Assembly (NCBI RefSeq): GCF_900142525.1
Contig: NZ_FRBD01000005.1
Coordinates: 105,745 to 169,744, forward strand
DNA from: Xylanibacter ruminicola
GTDB taxonomy: Bacteria; Bacteroidota; Bacteroidia; Bacteroidales; Bacteroidaceae
Reading direction: 5' to 3'
Length of the DNA: 64,000 nt
The position numbers and the translations under genes were made by a program. A model generated the notes under the pieces. It was not told the origin of the DNA, did not search any database, and saw only the letters and a list, made by a program, of their open reading frames with translations. Below, one piece after another: positions 7,937 through 16,690 of the stretch (positions are counted from its first letter, which is position 1; each line of letters begins with the position of its first letter).

Positions 7937-9290
7937 TGTTAGGCTGTTGTAGTCCGTAGTGTTTTTGTCGGTCTACAATCAGCATGGCGATAGCAGTCAG
8001 GGCTGCACCTAAGGCTGTGAAGCCGAATATCAGCATCGATGTGGTGTAACTTGGGTCGGTCTCATTGGCTCGTCCTACACACATTGGTATGATGGCTCGA
8101 CCGAAGTTCTGGATAAAGAAAATCATGGAATAGGCAGTTCCCAAGCACTTTAGTGGTATAATCTTTGGTACACAAGGCCACAGAGCAGCAGGCGCCATAG
8201 AGTATCCTATGCTTAGAATAACCATCAGAGCAATGGCTATCGTGCTACTATGCATCGGCAATGAGAAGCCAAAGTGAACAGCAGTAAGCATCAATGCGCC
8301 TGTGATAACTAGGGTTACACCCTTACCATATCGGTCGTTTACAAATCCGAACAATGGCGTCATGAGTATTGTACCAAATGGAGCTATCGACGAAAAGAAC
8401 CCTGCGATATCTGCGTCTACGCCATATTTCATCACCATTAGTTTGGTAGAGAACTTTAAGAATGGCGAAACGGCCGAATAGAATAAAACGCAGAAAAGCG
8501 TAATGAGCCAGAATCCAGGATTGCGAAGGGTGATACCTATATCCGCCAAACGGAATTCCTCGCTAGCTTCACTTGTTATGCTTGTAGTACTAGTATTGCT
8601 CGTCCTGCTAGTACCATCCAGCCTCTTATCCATCACACAGAATACAAGAAATGCCAGCAATCCGATAATGAGAAATGCCAGCGATACCAGCAGTGGCGTA
8701 GAAAGCTTGAAATGTCGTGCGATGGGGGCTGATATACTAAGAGCGGCTGCTGTTCCTAAACGTGCCATAGCCAACTGTATACCCATAGCCAAAGCAAGCT
8801 CGTGGCCTGTAAACCAACGTACCATAGCTTTCGACACGGTAATGCCGGTCATTTCATATCCCACACCGAATATAGCGAAACCTAGGCTGGCTCTTGCAAC
8901 AGTTCCTGGCATATCGATGTCAAACAGAGGGATATGAATCATGTCGTACTCATGGGTGATGGCTACCAATTTTATCATGGTGCCAATGACCATTAGTGAG
9001 CAGGCCAGAACACCGGTAAAACGAATGCCCATCTTGTCGAGGATCAATCCCGAGAAGAAAAGCATCAGCAGGAATACATTGATAAAGCTTCCGGCACCCG
9101 AGAAGAAACCGTAGTCGGATGGAGTCCAACCTAGTCCGCCTTGACTGCGAGGCATCTCCAACAATGTCTCGAGTGGAGACATCACGTCATTAACGAAGTA
9201 GCCCATCATCATAGCCGTAGCTACGATGATGAGCACTGTCCATCTCGCAAAAGGAGATTCGTTAAGTCGATGTCGGATGACCTCTGACAT
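7926..9290 (-). CDS. MFS transporter (second of a pair flanking DUF1846)
   Basis: A 454-residue major facilitator superfamily protein with 12 predicted membrane segments and the usual motif between helices 2 and 3 (LDKMGIRFTG). It is a clear paralogue of the MFS protein encoded at 10762-12384: both start with RW..LLIVATAMM-type segments, share MSPL, LDKMG.RFT.VL, GYEMTGITVSKAMVRWF and end in VDRQKHYGLQQPNI. Its central cytoplasmic loop (residues about 226-245) contains a Ser/Thr-rich stretch encoded by a CTAG-type repeat of period 9 that is absent from the paralogue. It starts 3 bases after the DUF1846 stop codon, making a three-gene operon. The substrate is unknown. Confidence 0.9.
   Translation of the reverse strand: MSEVIRHRLNESPFARWTVLIIVATAMMMGYFVNDVMSPLETLLEMPRSQGGLGWTPSDYGFFSGAGSFINVFLLMLFFSGLILDKMGIRFTGVLACSLMVIGTMIKLVAITHEYDMIHIPLFDIDMPGTVARASLGFAIFGVGYEMTGITVSKAMVRWFTGHELALAMGIQLAMARLGTAAALSISAPIARHFKLSTPLLVSLAFLIIGLLAFLVFCVMDKRLDGTSRTSNTSTTSITSEASEEFRLADIGITLRNPGFWLITLFCVLFYSAVSPFLKFSTKLMVMKYGVDADIAGFFSSIAPFGTILMTPLFGFVNDRYGKGVTLVITGALMLTAVHFGFSLPMHSSTIAIALMVILSIGYSMAPAALWPCVPKIIPLKCLGTAYSMIFFIQNFGRAIIPMCVGRANETDPSYTTSMLIFGFTALGAALTAIAMLIVDRQKHYGLQQPNIKK
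8563..8611. repeat. Intragenic CTAG repeat of period 9 (site 1, MFS central loop)
   Basis: CTAG or near variants occur at exact 9-base steps: CTAG 8563, CTTG 8572, CTTG 8581, CTAG 8590, CTCG 8599 and CTAG 8608. In the gene (minus strand) CTAG spans codon positions 2-3-1-2, giving (T/A)-S-x triplets: TSRTSNTSTTSITSEAS. Confidence 0.75.
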
Positions 9291-9293
9291 ATA

Positions 9294-10760
9294 TTACTTC
9301 TTCTTCTTTACAGGGTCGCAGGTCAGTCCGCAGCCAAGCTTCTTGAATATCTTGCGATCAACCTCGCTCAGCATGACGGTGGTGTGTACCTGGCAGCCAC
9401 GCAGTTTGGGCAACTGCTCCAGCGCCTTGCGACAGTTTTCGTCGTCGTTCGAGAGCACACTTAGTGCTACCAGAACCTCGTCGGTATGCAGGCGTGGGTT
9501 CTTACCTCCCAGATATTCAATCTTTGTTTTCTGAACTGGTTCGATGAGGCTCTGTGGAATCAGTTTTGCCTCATGGTCAATCTCTGCCAGATGCTTGGTG
9601 GCGTTCAGCAGAAGAGCTGCACTACAACCCAGCAGGGGTGATGATTTGGCGGTGATAATAGTACCATCCTCTAGTTCAATAGCTGCAGACTGAAGTCCTG
9701 TCTCCAGTTTCTTCTCGTAGGCAGCTGTTGTAACAGGTCGGAAGGCGGTAGTAATCTTGGCCTGATTAAAGAGCATACGTATCTTGTTGACCTCGCTCTC
9801 GTTGTCGGCACCATCAGCCATCTTGTTGGTAGCATCGTAGAATCGACGGATGATCTCATCCTTTGAAGCCTTACAGCAAACCTCATCATCGCTGATGCAG
9901 AAGCCGATCATATTAACACCCATATCTGTTGGCGACTTGTATGGATTCTCGCCATAGATACCTTCGAAGAGTGCATTCAGCACGGGGAAGATTTCGATAT
10001 CGCGATTGTAGTTCACGGCGGTCTTATTGTAGGCCTCCAGATGGAATGGGTCAATCATGTTCACATCGTTAAGATCGGCAGTAGCTGCCTCGTAGGCGAT
10101 GTTGACAGGATGCTTCAAGGGCAGATTCCAAACGGGGAAAGTCTCGAATTTAGCGTATCCGGCACGGATGCCACGCTTGTTCTCATTGTAAAGCTGCGAC
10201 AAGCATGTTGCCATCTTACCTGAACCAGGGCCAGGAGCAGTAACGATAACCAGAGGACGTGAAGTCTCAACATAGTCGTTCTTACCGAAACCTTCGTCGC
10301 TGGCAATCAGCTCCACGTTGTGAGGATAGCCGTCGATGGGGTAGTGAACGTACGACTTGATGCCCTCGCGCTCCAAACGATGACGGAACTGGTCGGCAGC
10401 ATGCTGTCCGTTGTAGTGAGTGATAACGACACTGCCCACCATGAAGTTGCGGCTCATAAATTCATCGCGCAGACGCAGTACGTCCTCATCGTATGTGATG
10501 CCGAGGTCGGCACGGACTTTGTTTTTTTCGATGTCCTCAGCATTGACAACTATCACGATTTCGATGCTGTCGCGCAACTGGCCCAGCATGCGAAGCTTTG
10601 AATCGGGCTTGAAACCAGGCAGAACTCTTGATGCATGGTGGTCGTCAAACAACTTTCCACCTAACTCCATATAGAGCTTTCCGTCGAACTGAGCAATACG
10701 CTCTTTAATATGCTCAGACTGAATCTTGAGATATTTCTCGTTATCGAATCCTATTTTCAT
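9294..10760 (-). CDS. DUF1846 family protein
   Basis: From the ATG at 10758-10760 the protein is 488 residues and starts MKIGFDNEKYLKIQSEHI, the typical start of PF08903 (DUF1846); the longer reading frame would overlap the upstream stop and is not preferred. Characteristic stretches include KLYMELGGKLFDDHHASRVLPGF (residues 28-50, given here across its key residues), KNKVRADLGITYD near 79-91 and a P-loop-like GPGSGK at 177-182. The family has crystal structures but no established biochemical role that I know; a nucleotide-binding enzyme is likely. It sits between two paralogous MFS transporters with gaps of 1 and 3 bases, so it is almost certainly co-translated with them and may act on, or regulate, what they transport (inference). 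Confidence 0.92.
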   Translation of the reverse strand: MKIGFDNEKYLKIQSEHIKERIAQFDGKLYMELGGKLFDDHHASRVLPGFKPDSKLRMLGQLRDSIEIVIVVNAEDIEKNKVRADLGITYDEDVLRLRDEFMSRNFMVGSVVITHYNGQHAADQFRHRLEREGIKSYVHYPIDGYPHNVELIASDEGFGKNDYVETSRPLVIVTAPGPGSGKMATCLSQLYNENKRGIRAGYAKFETFPVWNLPLKHPVNIAYEAATADLNDVNMIDPFHLEAYNKTAVNYNRDIEIFPVLNALFEGIYGENPYKSPTDMGVNMIGFCISDDEVCCKASKDEIIRRFYDATNKMADGADNESEVNKIRMLFNQAKITTAFRPVTTAAYEKKLETGLQSAAIELEDGTIITAKSSPLLGCSAALLLNATKHLAEIDHEAKLIPQSLIEPVQKTKIEYLGGKNPRLHTDEVLVALSVLSNDDENCRKALEQLPKLRGCQVHTTVMLSEVDRKIFKKLGCGLTCDPVKKKK

Positions 10761-10761
10761 A

Positions 10762-12384
10762 TTACTCTGTGATGTTAGGAAGTTCGAGACCAATACCTTT
10801 TTTCTTATCTACAACCTTCAGCACGAAGCCCAGAATCAATGCTGCTACACCAAGTGATGCCAGCATAACCAGTGGTGCTGTGTAATCGAACTGAGTAGGA
10901 TCGGTAACGCCGGGGTTTGTCTGGTCGAGTACCTTACCAATGAGCAGTGGGAACAGCCACAGACCGATGTTCTGAATCCAAAAAATCAGTGCGTAAGCTG
11001 AACCAATCACCTTAGCATCAACCAGCTTGGGCACTGATGGCCAGAGCGAAGCTGGAACCAGTGAGAACGATGCGCCAAGAACCAGAATGGTTGTGTAAGC
11101 GATGATGATACCACCAACGGCATTGTCCTTGAACATAGGCAGAACGAATGCGAAAGTAAGGTGACAAGCGATGAGCAGGATTGAACCCAGCACCAGCATT
11201 GAAGCAGCCTTGCCATGATGGTCAAGATAGCTACCAAGGATAGGAGTGATGAGTACAGCCAGCAGTGGGAATACAGCAAAGATACTCTCGGCCGACTGAC
11301 GCATGTAACCCATATAACAATAGGTGATAAGTGCAACGATTGAAAGTCCCAACAAACCGAACTTCAGGTTAGCCTTCTTCTGGAAGTTTGAAGCGAAACC
11401 TGCAGCGGCAACCACCAGCATGATAACATACTGAACGATGGTTACATCAGGCTGAGCCCAGAATGAATCAGCATCTGGAGTGGTCAGTGTAAGGTTACAC
11501 TGCAGCATGTTTACAGCATACTTCTGGAATGGGAAGATAGCAGAATAGTAGAGTACGCAGAGCAGAGCTACAATCCAGAAACCGCTATCTGTAAGAATCT
11601 TACCCAGGTCGCTAATCTTGAATGGATCGTCCTTCTCCTCAGCCTCACCAGTCTGTGCATCCAGCTTCTGGTCCATGAAGAAGTAAACGATAGTCATGAT
11701 GAGTGCGATACACATCAGCACTACACCAAAGGCAACTGAACGACTAACGCTTACCTCGCCACCCAGACGGGCAAAGAAAGGCGAGAAGATCATACAGGTG
11801 GCAACACCTAGACGAGCTAGAGCCATCTCTGAACCCATAGCCAGAGCCATCTCGCGGCCCTTGAACCACTTAACGATTCCTCTTGAAACGGTGATACCAG
11901 CCATCTCGCAGCCACAACCGAAAATCATAAATCCGCAGGCTGCAAACTTTGCCGAAGCAGGCATGCCAGCATAGAATGGCGATACACCCAGCTCGTCGAA
12001 TACGGGGATATAGTTCAGGTGATTGTTAAACCATGCCTCGAGTCCAGTTCCCATGAAACTTTCGCTAACGGCATACCACTTTACACAGGCTCCAACCAGC
12101 ATAACGGCAGCTGAAAGAACTGCTGTGAAGCGAACGCCCATCTTGTCGAGGATGATACCTGCGAAGATGAGGAAGAACACGAATACGTTAAGGAATACCT
12201 CTGAACCCTGCATGGTACCGAATGCTGTTGAATCCCAACCACGGGTCTCCTGCATCAGGTCCTTGATAGGTGAGAGGATATCCATAAAGATGTAGGCACA
12301 GAACATAGCGAGTGCCAGAAGTAATAGCGCAGTCCAGCGCATGCCAGCGCTGTCGCGAAGAGTTTTCTGAATTGCTTGAGTCAT
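10762..12384 (-). CDS. MFS transporter (first gene of the MFS-DUF1846-MFS operon)
   Basis: A 540-residue, 12-helix major facilitator protein, larger than its paralogue downstream because of an extra 60-70 residue region around residues 290-360 containing additional hydrophobic segments (VIMLVVAAAGFASNF, FGLLGLSIVALITYCYMGYM). Shared landmarks are LDKMGVRFTAVLSAA near 82, GCGCEMAGITVSRGIVKWFKGREMALAMG near 155-183 and FWIQNIGLWLFPLLIGK near the C-terminus. The Leu codons in ALARLG (near residue 188) are CTA and create two CTAG sites 9 bases apart. The ATG lies about 35 bases downstream (in transcription sense) of three phased palindromes. The substrate is unknown; the family resembles oxalate/formate- and nitrate-type MFS only in general layout. 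Confidence 0.9.
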   Translation of the reverse strand: MTQAIQKTLRDSAGMRWTALLLLALAMFCAYIFMDILSPIKDLMQETRGWDSTAFGTMQGSEVFLNVFVFFLIFAGIILDKMGVRFTAVLSAAVMLVGACVKWYAVSESFMGTGLEAWFNNHLNYIPVFDELGVSPFYAGMPASAKFAACGFMIFGCGCEMAGITVSRGIVKWFKGREMALAMGSEMALARLGVATCMIFSPFFARLGGEVSVSRSVAFGVVLMCIALIMTIVYFFMDQKLDAQTGEAEEKDDPFKISDLGKILTDSGFWIVALLCVLYYSAIFPFQKYAVNMLQCNLTLTTPDADSFWAQPDVTIVQYVIMLVVAAAGFASNFQKKANLKFGLLGLSIVALITYCYMGYMRQSAESIFAVFPLLAVLITPILGSYLDHHGKAASMLVLGSILLIACHLTFAFVLPMFKDNAVGGIIIAYTTILVLGASFSLVPASLWPSVPKLVDAKVIGSAYALIFWIQNIGLWLFPLLIGKVLDQTNPGVTDPTQFDYTAPLVMLASLGVAALILGFVLKVVDKKKGIGLELPNITE

Positions 12385-12418
12385 TATTGTTTTTTTTTAT
12401 TTCTTTCTCTTTAAATTA

Positions 12419-12477
12419 TTCCCACGTTGGGAACATAATGTTCCCACACTGGGAATGAATTGTTCCCACACTGGGAA
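12419..12477. promoter_or_regulatory. Three phased 15-base palindromes (TTCCCA-nnn-TGGGAA), likely operator array or repeat cluster
   Basis: TTCCCACGTTGGGAA at 12419-12433, TTCCCACACTGGGAA at 12441-12455 and the same sequence at 12463-12477. Starts are exactly 22 bases apart, about two turns of the helix, so all three lie on one DNA face. They fill the 97-base gap between the S9 peptidase stop and the first MFS start, 35-93 bases upstream of the latter. No TAnnTTTG element is present in the gap. A dimeric regulator binding site set is the natural reading; an interspersed repeat or 3' hairpin is the alternative. Confidence 0.6.
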
Positions 12478-12481
12478 TATT

Positions 12482-14686
12482 TTACTTCAACCAGCGATCC
12501 AACCAGTTAAAGAATGTACGTTGCCAAAGAACTCCGTTCTGTGGTTTCAATACCCAGTGATTCTCATCGGGGAAGATGAGCAACTCGGCAGGAATCCCCT
12601 TCATGCGGGCAGCATTAAATGCCGACATTCCCTGAGTAGCGTTGATACGATAATCCTTCTCGCCATGAATGCAGAGGATAGGAGTATCCCACTTCTCAAC
12701 GAACTTATGTGGAGAGTTGTGATATGTCTTTTTGGCGTTAGGCAGCTGAGGACGGTGCCAGTAAGCCTCGTCGTACTCCCAGTTAGAGAACCAGTTCTCT
12801 TCAGTCTCTGTGTACATAGCAGCCAGATTGAAAGCACCATCGTGAGAGATGAATGCCTTGAAACGCTTGTCGTGGTGACCTGCGAGATAGTAAACAGAGA
12901 AACCACCGAACGATGCACCAACGGCACCCAGATGATCCTTGTCTACGTATGGCAGATTGTTGGCAGCATCGTCGATAGCCGACAGATAGTCGTCCATGCA
13001 CTGACCGGTCCAGTCACCTGAAATCTCCTCGAGCCACTCGTGTCCGAATCCAGGCAAACCGCGACGGTTTGGTGCAACAACCACATATCCCTGAGATGCC
13101 ATGATAAAGAAGTTCCAACGATAGCTCCAGAACTGTGAAACAGGACTCTGAGGACCACCCTCGCAGAACAGCAGGGTAGGATATTTCTTCGAAGCATCGA
13201 AGTTTGGTGGCAGGATAATCCAAGCCAACAACTCCTTACCATCGGTAGTCTTCACCCAGCGCTGCTGAACAGAAGGCTTAGCCAACTGATCGGTAATGTG
13301 CTTGTTCTCGAAAGTAAGCTGACTAACAGCTGTGTTAGCAGGCTTCTTGAAGTTTGGGGTTACAATATAAAGATCGGCAGGAGCGGTGATAGAGTGGCGC
13401 TCCATCAGCAGCTGCTTACCATTGTTCATCAGATGGATTGAACCAAAGTCGGCCCAAGCATTACCCTCCTGGCAACCAGAAGCAGACTGAGGTGTAACCA
13501 TGGTGTTCATCTGTTTCAGCTCACCCTTCCAGTTAACAGCATAGAGGTTCTCTGTAGCGTGCCAAACACCAATGAAGTAGATCATCACATCCTTAGAATC
13601 GCTCCATACAAAGTCATCTACATTTGAGTCGAAACTCTCTGTAACGTATTTCTTCTCACCAGAAGCTAAGTTGTAGACACACAGACGGTTACGATCTGAC
13701 TCGTAGCCATCGTGTTCCATCGAAGTCCAAGCTACATACTTGCCGTCTGGCGAGAACTTGGGGTTCTGATCGTAACCAACGTTGTTCTGGAGATTCTCCT
13801 TAGCGTTCACGCTCTGGTACTTCAGAGTCTTGGTGGGATCAACCTCAGGAGCCTTGTAATCAGCAGGCTTGCAGAGGTTCTTCGTCTCGCGCGTACCTAT
13901 TATATATAAGTAGATATCAGAATCGGTTGAGATTGAGTAGGCCAAACCAGTCTTCTTTCTGCAGGTATAGGCAATAGATTTAGAATCAGGACTCCAGTCC
14001 AACTGCTCAATACCACCGAACGGCTCCATGGGGCACTCGAATGGCTCACCCTCCAGAATGTCGATACCATCTTTGATACCGTTCTCAGTCACGTCAGCAA
14101 CAAAAGGATGCTGGATGCTCTCTACATAGTGGTCCCAGTGGCGATACATCAAATCGGTTACCAGTCGACCTGTTGCTTTAGGCAGGTCATCAGGATTCTT
14201 CTTGATAATCTCATTGAATTCAAGAGAGTGGAGTAGGATTACTCTCTTGCCATCGGGCGAGAACTTATATCCCTCGATATCCTTCGAGGTCTTTGAAATC
14301 TGCTTGCGGTCAGAACCGTCAGCATTCATGGTCCACAACTGACCACCTGAAAGGAATGCAATCTTACCCTGATACCAAGTAGGATCAGTCTCACTCTTTG
14401 TGCCTGTAGTCAGAGTGGTGTTGCCTGTACCATCAGCATTGATGATAGCAATCTTCTGCTGACTCTTATTGGCTTTCACACTATAGTAACCAATCTGGTA
14501 AACAATCTGCTTGCCATCGGCCGAAGCCTCAGCAGCTCCAATGCGTCCCATGGCCCAAAGAGCCTCAGGGGTCATCAAGTTGCTACTCAGTTTGATGTTC
14601 TGCTTACCTATTTTCACGTTCTCTTGCGCATTAACTAGTGATACTAGATTGGCTAGTAATATTAGAATAACTAAACTTTTCTTCAT
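12482..14686 (-). CDS. S9 family prolyl-oligopeptidase-like peptidase, DPP5-like
   Basis: A 734-residue exported serine peptidase. The signal peptide covers residues 1-20 (ending VNA-Q). Residues about 40-480 are a WD40-like beta-propeller with repeated SPDGK and DGSDRK motifs. The C-terminal alpha/beta-hydrolase domain carries the nucleophile Ser592 in GASFGG, Asp678 in HGEKDYR and His710 in DENHW. This layout and length fit dipeptidyl-peptidase 5 of Bacteroidota, a periplasmic enzyme releasing dipeptides. The gene starts 5 bases after the yidC stop, so the two are probably co-transcribed. The hydrophobic core of its signal peptide is encoded by a CTAG repeat of period 9, described separately. 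DPP5 identity is by resemblance; other S9 dipeptidyl peptidases are possible. Confidence 0.9.
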   Translation of the reverse strand: MKKSLVILILLANLVSLVNAQENVKIGKQNIKLSSNLMTPEALWAMGRIGAAEASADGKQIVYQIGYYSVKANKSQQKIAIINADGTGNTTLTTGTKSETDPTWYQGKIAFLSGGQLWTMNADGSDRKQISKTSKDIEGYKFSPDGKRVILLHSLEFNEIIKKNPDDLPKATGRLVTDLMYRHWDHYVESIQHPFVADVTENGIKDGIDILEGEPFECPMEPFGGIEQLDWSPDSKSIAYTCRKKTGLAYSISTDSDIYLYIIGTRETKNLCKPADYKAPEVDPTKTLKYQSVNAKENLQNNVGYDQNPKFSPDGKYVAWTSMEHDGYESDRNRLCVYNLASGEKKYVTESFDSNVDDFVWSDSKDVMIYFIGVWHATENLYAVNWKGELKQMNTMVTPQSASGCQEGNAWADFGSIHLMNNGKQLLMERHSITAPADLYIVTPNFKKPANTAVSQLTFENKHITDQLAKPSVQQRWVKTTDGKELLAWIILPPNFDASKKYPTLLFCEGGPQSPVSQFWSYRWNFFIMASQGYVVVAPNRRGLPGFGHEWLEEISGDWTGQCMDDYLSAIDDAANNLPYVDKDHLGAVGASFGGFSVYYLAGHHDKRFKAFISHDGAFNLAAMYTETEENWFSNWEYDEAYWHRPQLPNAKKTYHNSPHKFVEKWDTPILCIHGEKDYRINATQGMSAFNAARMKGIPAELLIFPDENHWVLKPQNGVLWQRTFFNWLDRWLK
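14635..14674. repeat. Intragenic CTAG repeat of period 9 (site 2, peptidase signal peptide)
   Basis: CTAG at 14635, 14644 and 14653, then TTAG at 14662 and CTAA at 14671, all spaced 9 bases. Read in the gene, CTA is a whole Leu codon, giving L-x-x triplets (residues 5-19, LVI LIL LAN LVS LVN) that form the hydrophobic core of the signal peptide. The frame differs from sites 1, 3 and 4. Confidence 0.75.
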
Positions 14687-14691
14687 ACAGT

Positions 14692-16581
14692 TTATCTTTT
14701 TTGTTGGTTCATTCTTTGTTTCTGAAGCTCCTCAGCCTGCTTCTGCATGGCCTCCAGACGGGCAGCAAGACCAGATGTCTTCTTCTGAGGGTTGTTCTTG
14801 TTCTCTTTGTACTTTGCCTCAAGTATAGCCAGCAACTTCTCGTCGTTGGTAGTCTTACGGAGTGTCCACATAATGGCAGCCGAGAAGAATAATGAGATAA
14901 AGTAGTAGAAGTTTAGACCTGATGAGTAGTCATTGAACATGAAGAAGAACATTACTGGCATCAGATACATCATCCACTGCATCATCTTCATCTGCTCAGC
15001 CTGCTGACCAACCATCTGGTCTCTCTGTTGGCGCATAGTCATATATGAATAGAGAACGTTCGATACACAGAACAGGATACATGTCAGCGACAAGTGATCT
15101 CCGATACCCCAGATGTTGGTGCCCCATTCGATGATTGGGTCGTAGGTCGAGAGGTCGCTGATCCAAAGGAACGACTCGCGACGCAGCTGGATAGCATTAG
15201 GTACGAAGAAGAACATAGCCATCCAGATTGGGAACTGAATCAGCATGGGCAGACAGCCTCCAAGTGGCGATACGCCATATTGAGAATATAGCTGCATCAT
15301 AGCCTGCTGTTTCTTCATCTGGTCCTCTGGCTTGTCGTATTGCTTGGTAGCCTCGTCGAGTTTTGGCTTCAACACGCGCATCTTAGCACTCGACATATAA
15401 CTTTTCTTCACCATTGGGAAGGTAAGAACCTTCAGCAACAGGGTGATCAGAATCAGTACGATACCCATTGAGAAGCCCCATGAGGTCAACCAGTCGAATA
15501 CGTAGATGGTGAACCAACGGTTAATCCAGCGAACCAGCCACCAACCGAGGTTTACCAGCTGCTCAAGGTCCAGATCTTTGCCGAATGTGCTCTGCTGTTC
15601 AACTTCCTTAATCAGTCGGAAGTCGTTAGGACCAATATACATTTCGAACTCCGAAGCCTTGGCTCCTGTTGGATCGAAAGCTGTCTTCAGTTTGGCGTTA
15701 AACTGCTTCAAGTAGCCAGAACCCTTCTGTTGAGGCACACTTGTAAGCAGTGAATTAGCTGCGAAATCATCCTTAGCAATCAGAGCTGCTGAGAAGAACT
15801 GGTTCTTAAAGGCAACCCATTCCAGTTGCTCGTCAATCTTTTCATCTATCTTCTCTGAAGTCTCGTTCAGATAGTCTGTGCCACCATCCTTTTCCTTATA
15901 GGTAACTGATGTGTAGCGGTTCTCAAACGTAAAACCCTTCTCCTGCTGACGGCAAAGGTCGTTCCACTCTAGGCTCATCTCCTGATAGTTAGGAGCAAAC
16001 ATACCCTGCAATCCGTTTGCCTTCAGGTTGAAGTGCAACATATAGTCCTTACCCAGAACGTAGTTGAACTCGATGCTACCGCCGTTGCCTGCCTGAGCAG
16101 TCATGGTGAGGGTAGAGTCTGTAACGTTCGATGGGGTGAAGAACAGGTCTTTGGTGATAATGTTCTCCGACTTTCCTGCCAACATGAAGTTCATCTGCTG
16201 GGTCTTCTCGTCGAAGAGCGTTACGTCCATACCATCTTCCAGATTCTCAAAACCTTTGATAACGGCTTTAGCCAGTGTGCCGCCTTTTGTGTTGAATGTC
16301 AGTTCAACCTTGTTGTTTTTCAGAACAACAGACTCGTTTTTACCGTTAAGTGCTGCATAGAATGCAGCTGTTGTGTCACCCTGAGCAGCTGCTTCAGCCT
16401 GTGCTTTACGTGCAGCCTCTTCTGCTTTCTGTTTCTTGGCGGCATTCTGTTGCACGGCTGTTGCAATGCTGTCTTGTTTTCTTGCGGCCTCTATTTCCTC
16501 CTGCGAAGGCTGATTATACCAACTGAAGCCGATAAGCACCAGCGCAATGAGGGCGAAGCCGATAATAGTGTCTTTATTCAT
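14692..16581 (-). CDS. yidC: YidC, membrane protein insertase (Oxa1 family)
   Basis: A 629-residue inner-membrane insertase that places membrane proteins with or after the Sec translocon. An N-terminal anchor (residues 1-20) leads to a charged Ala/Lys/Gln linker and the large periplasmic P1 domain (about 60-340). The conserved five-helix insertase domain follows from about residue 350 (WFTIYVFDWLTSWG, LLLKVLTFPMVKKSYMSSAKM, QYGVSPLGGCLPMLIQFPIW, FFFMFNDYSSGLNFYY), and the end is a basic tail (QKQRMNQQKR). The length matches Bacteroidota YidC. A TAnnTTTG promoter read on this strand lies 42 bases upstream. The S9 peptidase gene follows after 5 bases. Confidence 0.97.
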   Translation of the reverse strand: MNKDTIIGFALIALVLIGFSWYNQPSQEEIEAARKQDSIATAVQQNAAKKQKAEEAARKAQAEAAAQGDTTAAFYAALNGKNESVVLKNNKVELTFNTKGGTLAKAVIKGFENLEDGMDVTLFDEKTQQMNFMLAGKSENIITKDLFFTPSNVTDSTLTMTAQAGNGGSIEFNYVLGKDYMLHFNLKANGLQGMFAPNYQEMSLEWNDLCRQQEKGFTFENRYTSVTYKEKDGGTDYLNETSEKIDEKIDEQLEWVAFKNQFFSAALIAKDDFAANSLLTSVPQQKGSGYLKQFNAKLKTAFDPTGAKASEFEMYIGPNDFRLIKEVEQQSTFGKDLDLEQLVNLGWWLVRWINRWFTIYVFDWLTSWGFSMGIVLILITLLLKVLTFPMVKKSYMSSAKMRVLKPKLDEATKQYDKPEDQMKKQQAMMQLYSQYGVSPLGGCLPMLIQFPIWMAMFFFVPNAIQLRRESFLWISDLSTYDPIIEWGTNIWGIGDHLSLTCILFCVSNVLYSYMTMRQQRDQMVGQQAEQMKMMQWMMYLMPVMFFFMFNDYSSGLNFYYFISLFFSAAIMWTLRKTTNDEKLLAILEAKYKENKNNPQKKTSGLAARLEAMQKQAEELQKQRMNQQKR

Positions 16582-16623
16582 TTCTATTTTGCTTTTTTAT
16601 TAATGTACGCGTAAATCAAGGTG

Positions 16624-16631
16624 CAAAATTA
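16624..16631 (-). promoter_or_regulatory. Putative -7 promoter element (TAATTTTG) for yidC
   Basis: Minus-strand TAATTTTG, 42 bases before the yidC start. It is back to back with the DUF3078 gene promoter at 16675-16682. Confidence 0.6.
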
Positions 16632-16674
16632 CGAAAAAAATACGAAATGAATGCAATCTATTGGCAAAAAATTG

Positions 16675-16682
16675 TATCTTTG
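16675..16682 (+). promoter_or_regulatory. Putative -7 promoter element (TATCTTTG) for the DUF3078 gene
   Basis: TATCTTTG ends only 8 bases before the ATG at 16691, so the transcript would have almost no leader. No -33 TTTG at the usual distance was found. Confidence 0.6.
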
Positions 16683-16690
16683 CAGCAGAT

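Noticed and set aside
11811..11823. Two CTAG sites 9 bases apart in the larger MFS gene
   Set aside because: Only two units, and they encode a conserved ALARLG segment through unusual CTA Leu codons; may be a weak member of the CTAG repeat but not counted.
12455..13021. 188-codon plus-strand open frame
   Set aside because: Antisense to the S9 peptidase catalytic domain and starting within the palindrome array; no independent support.
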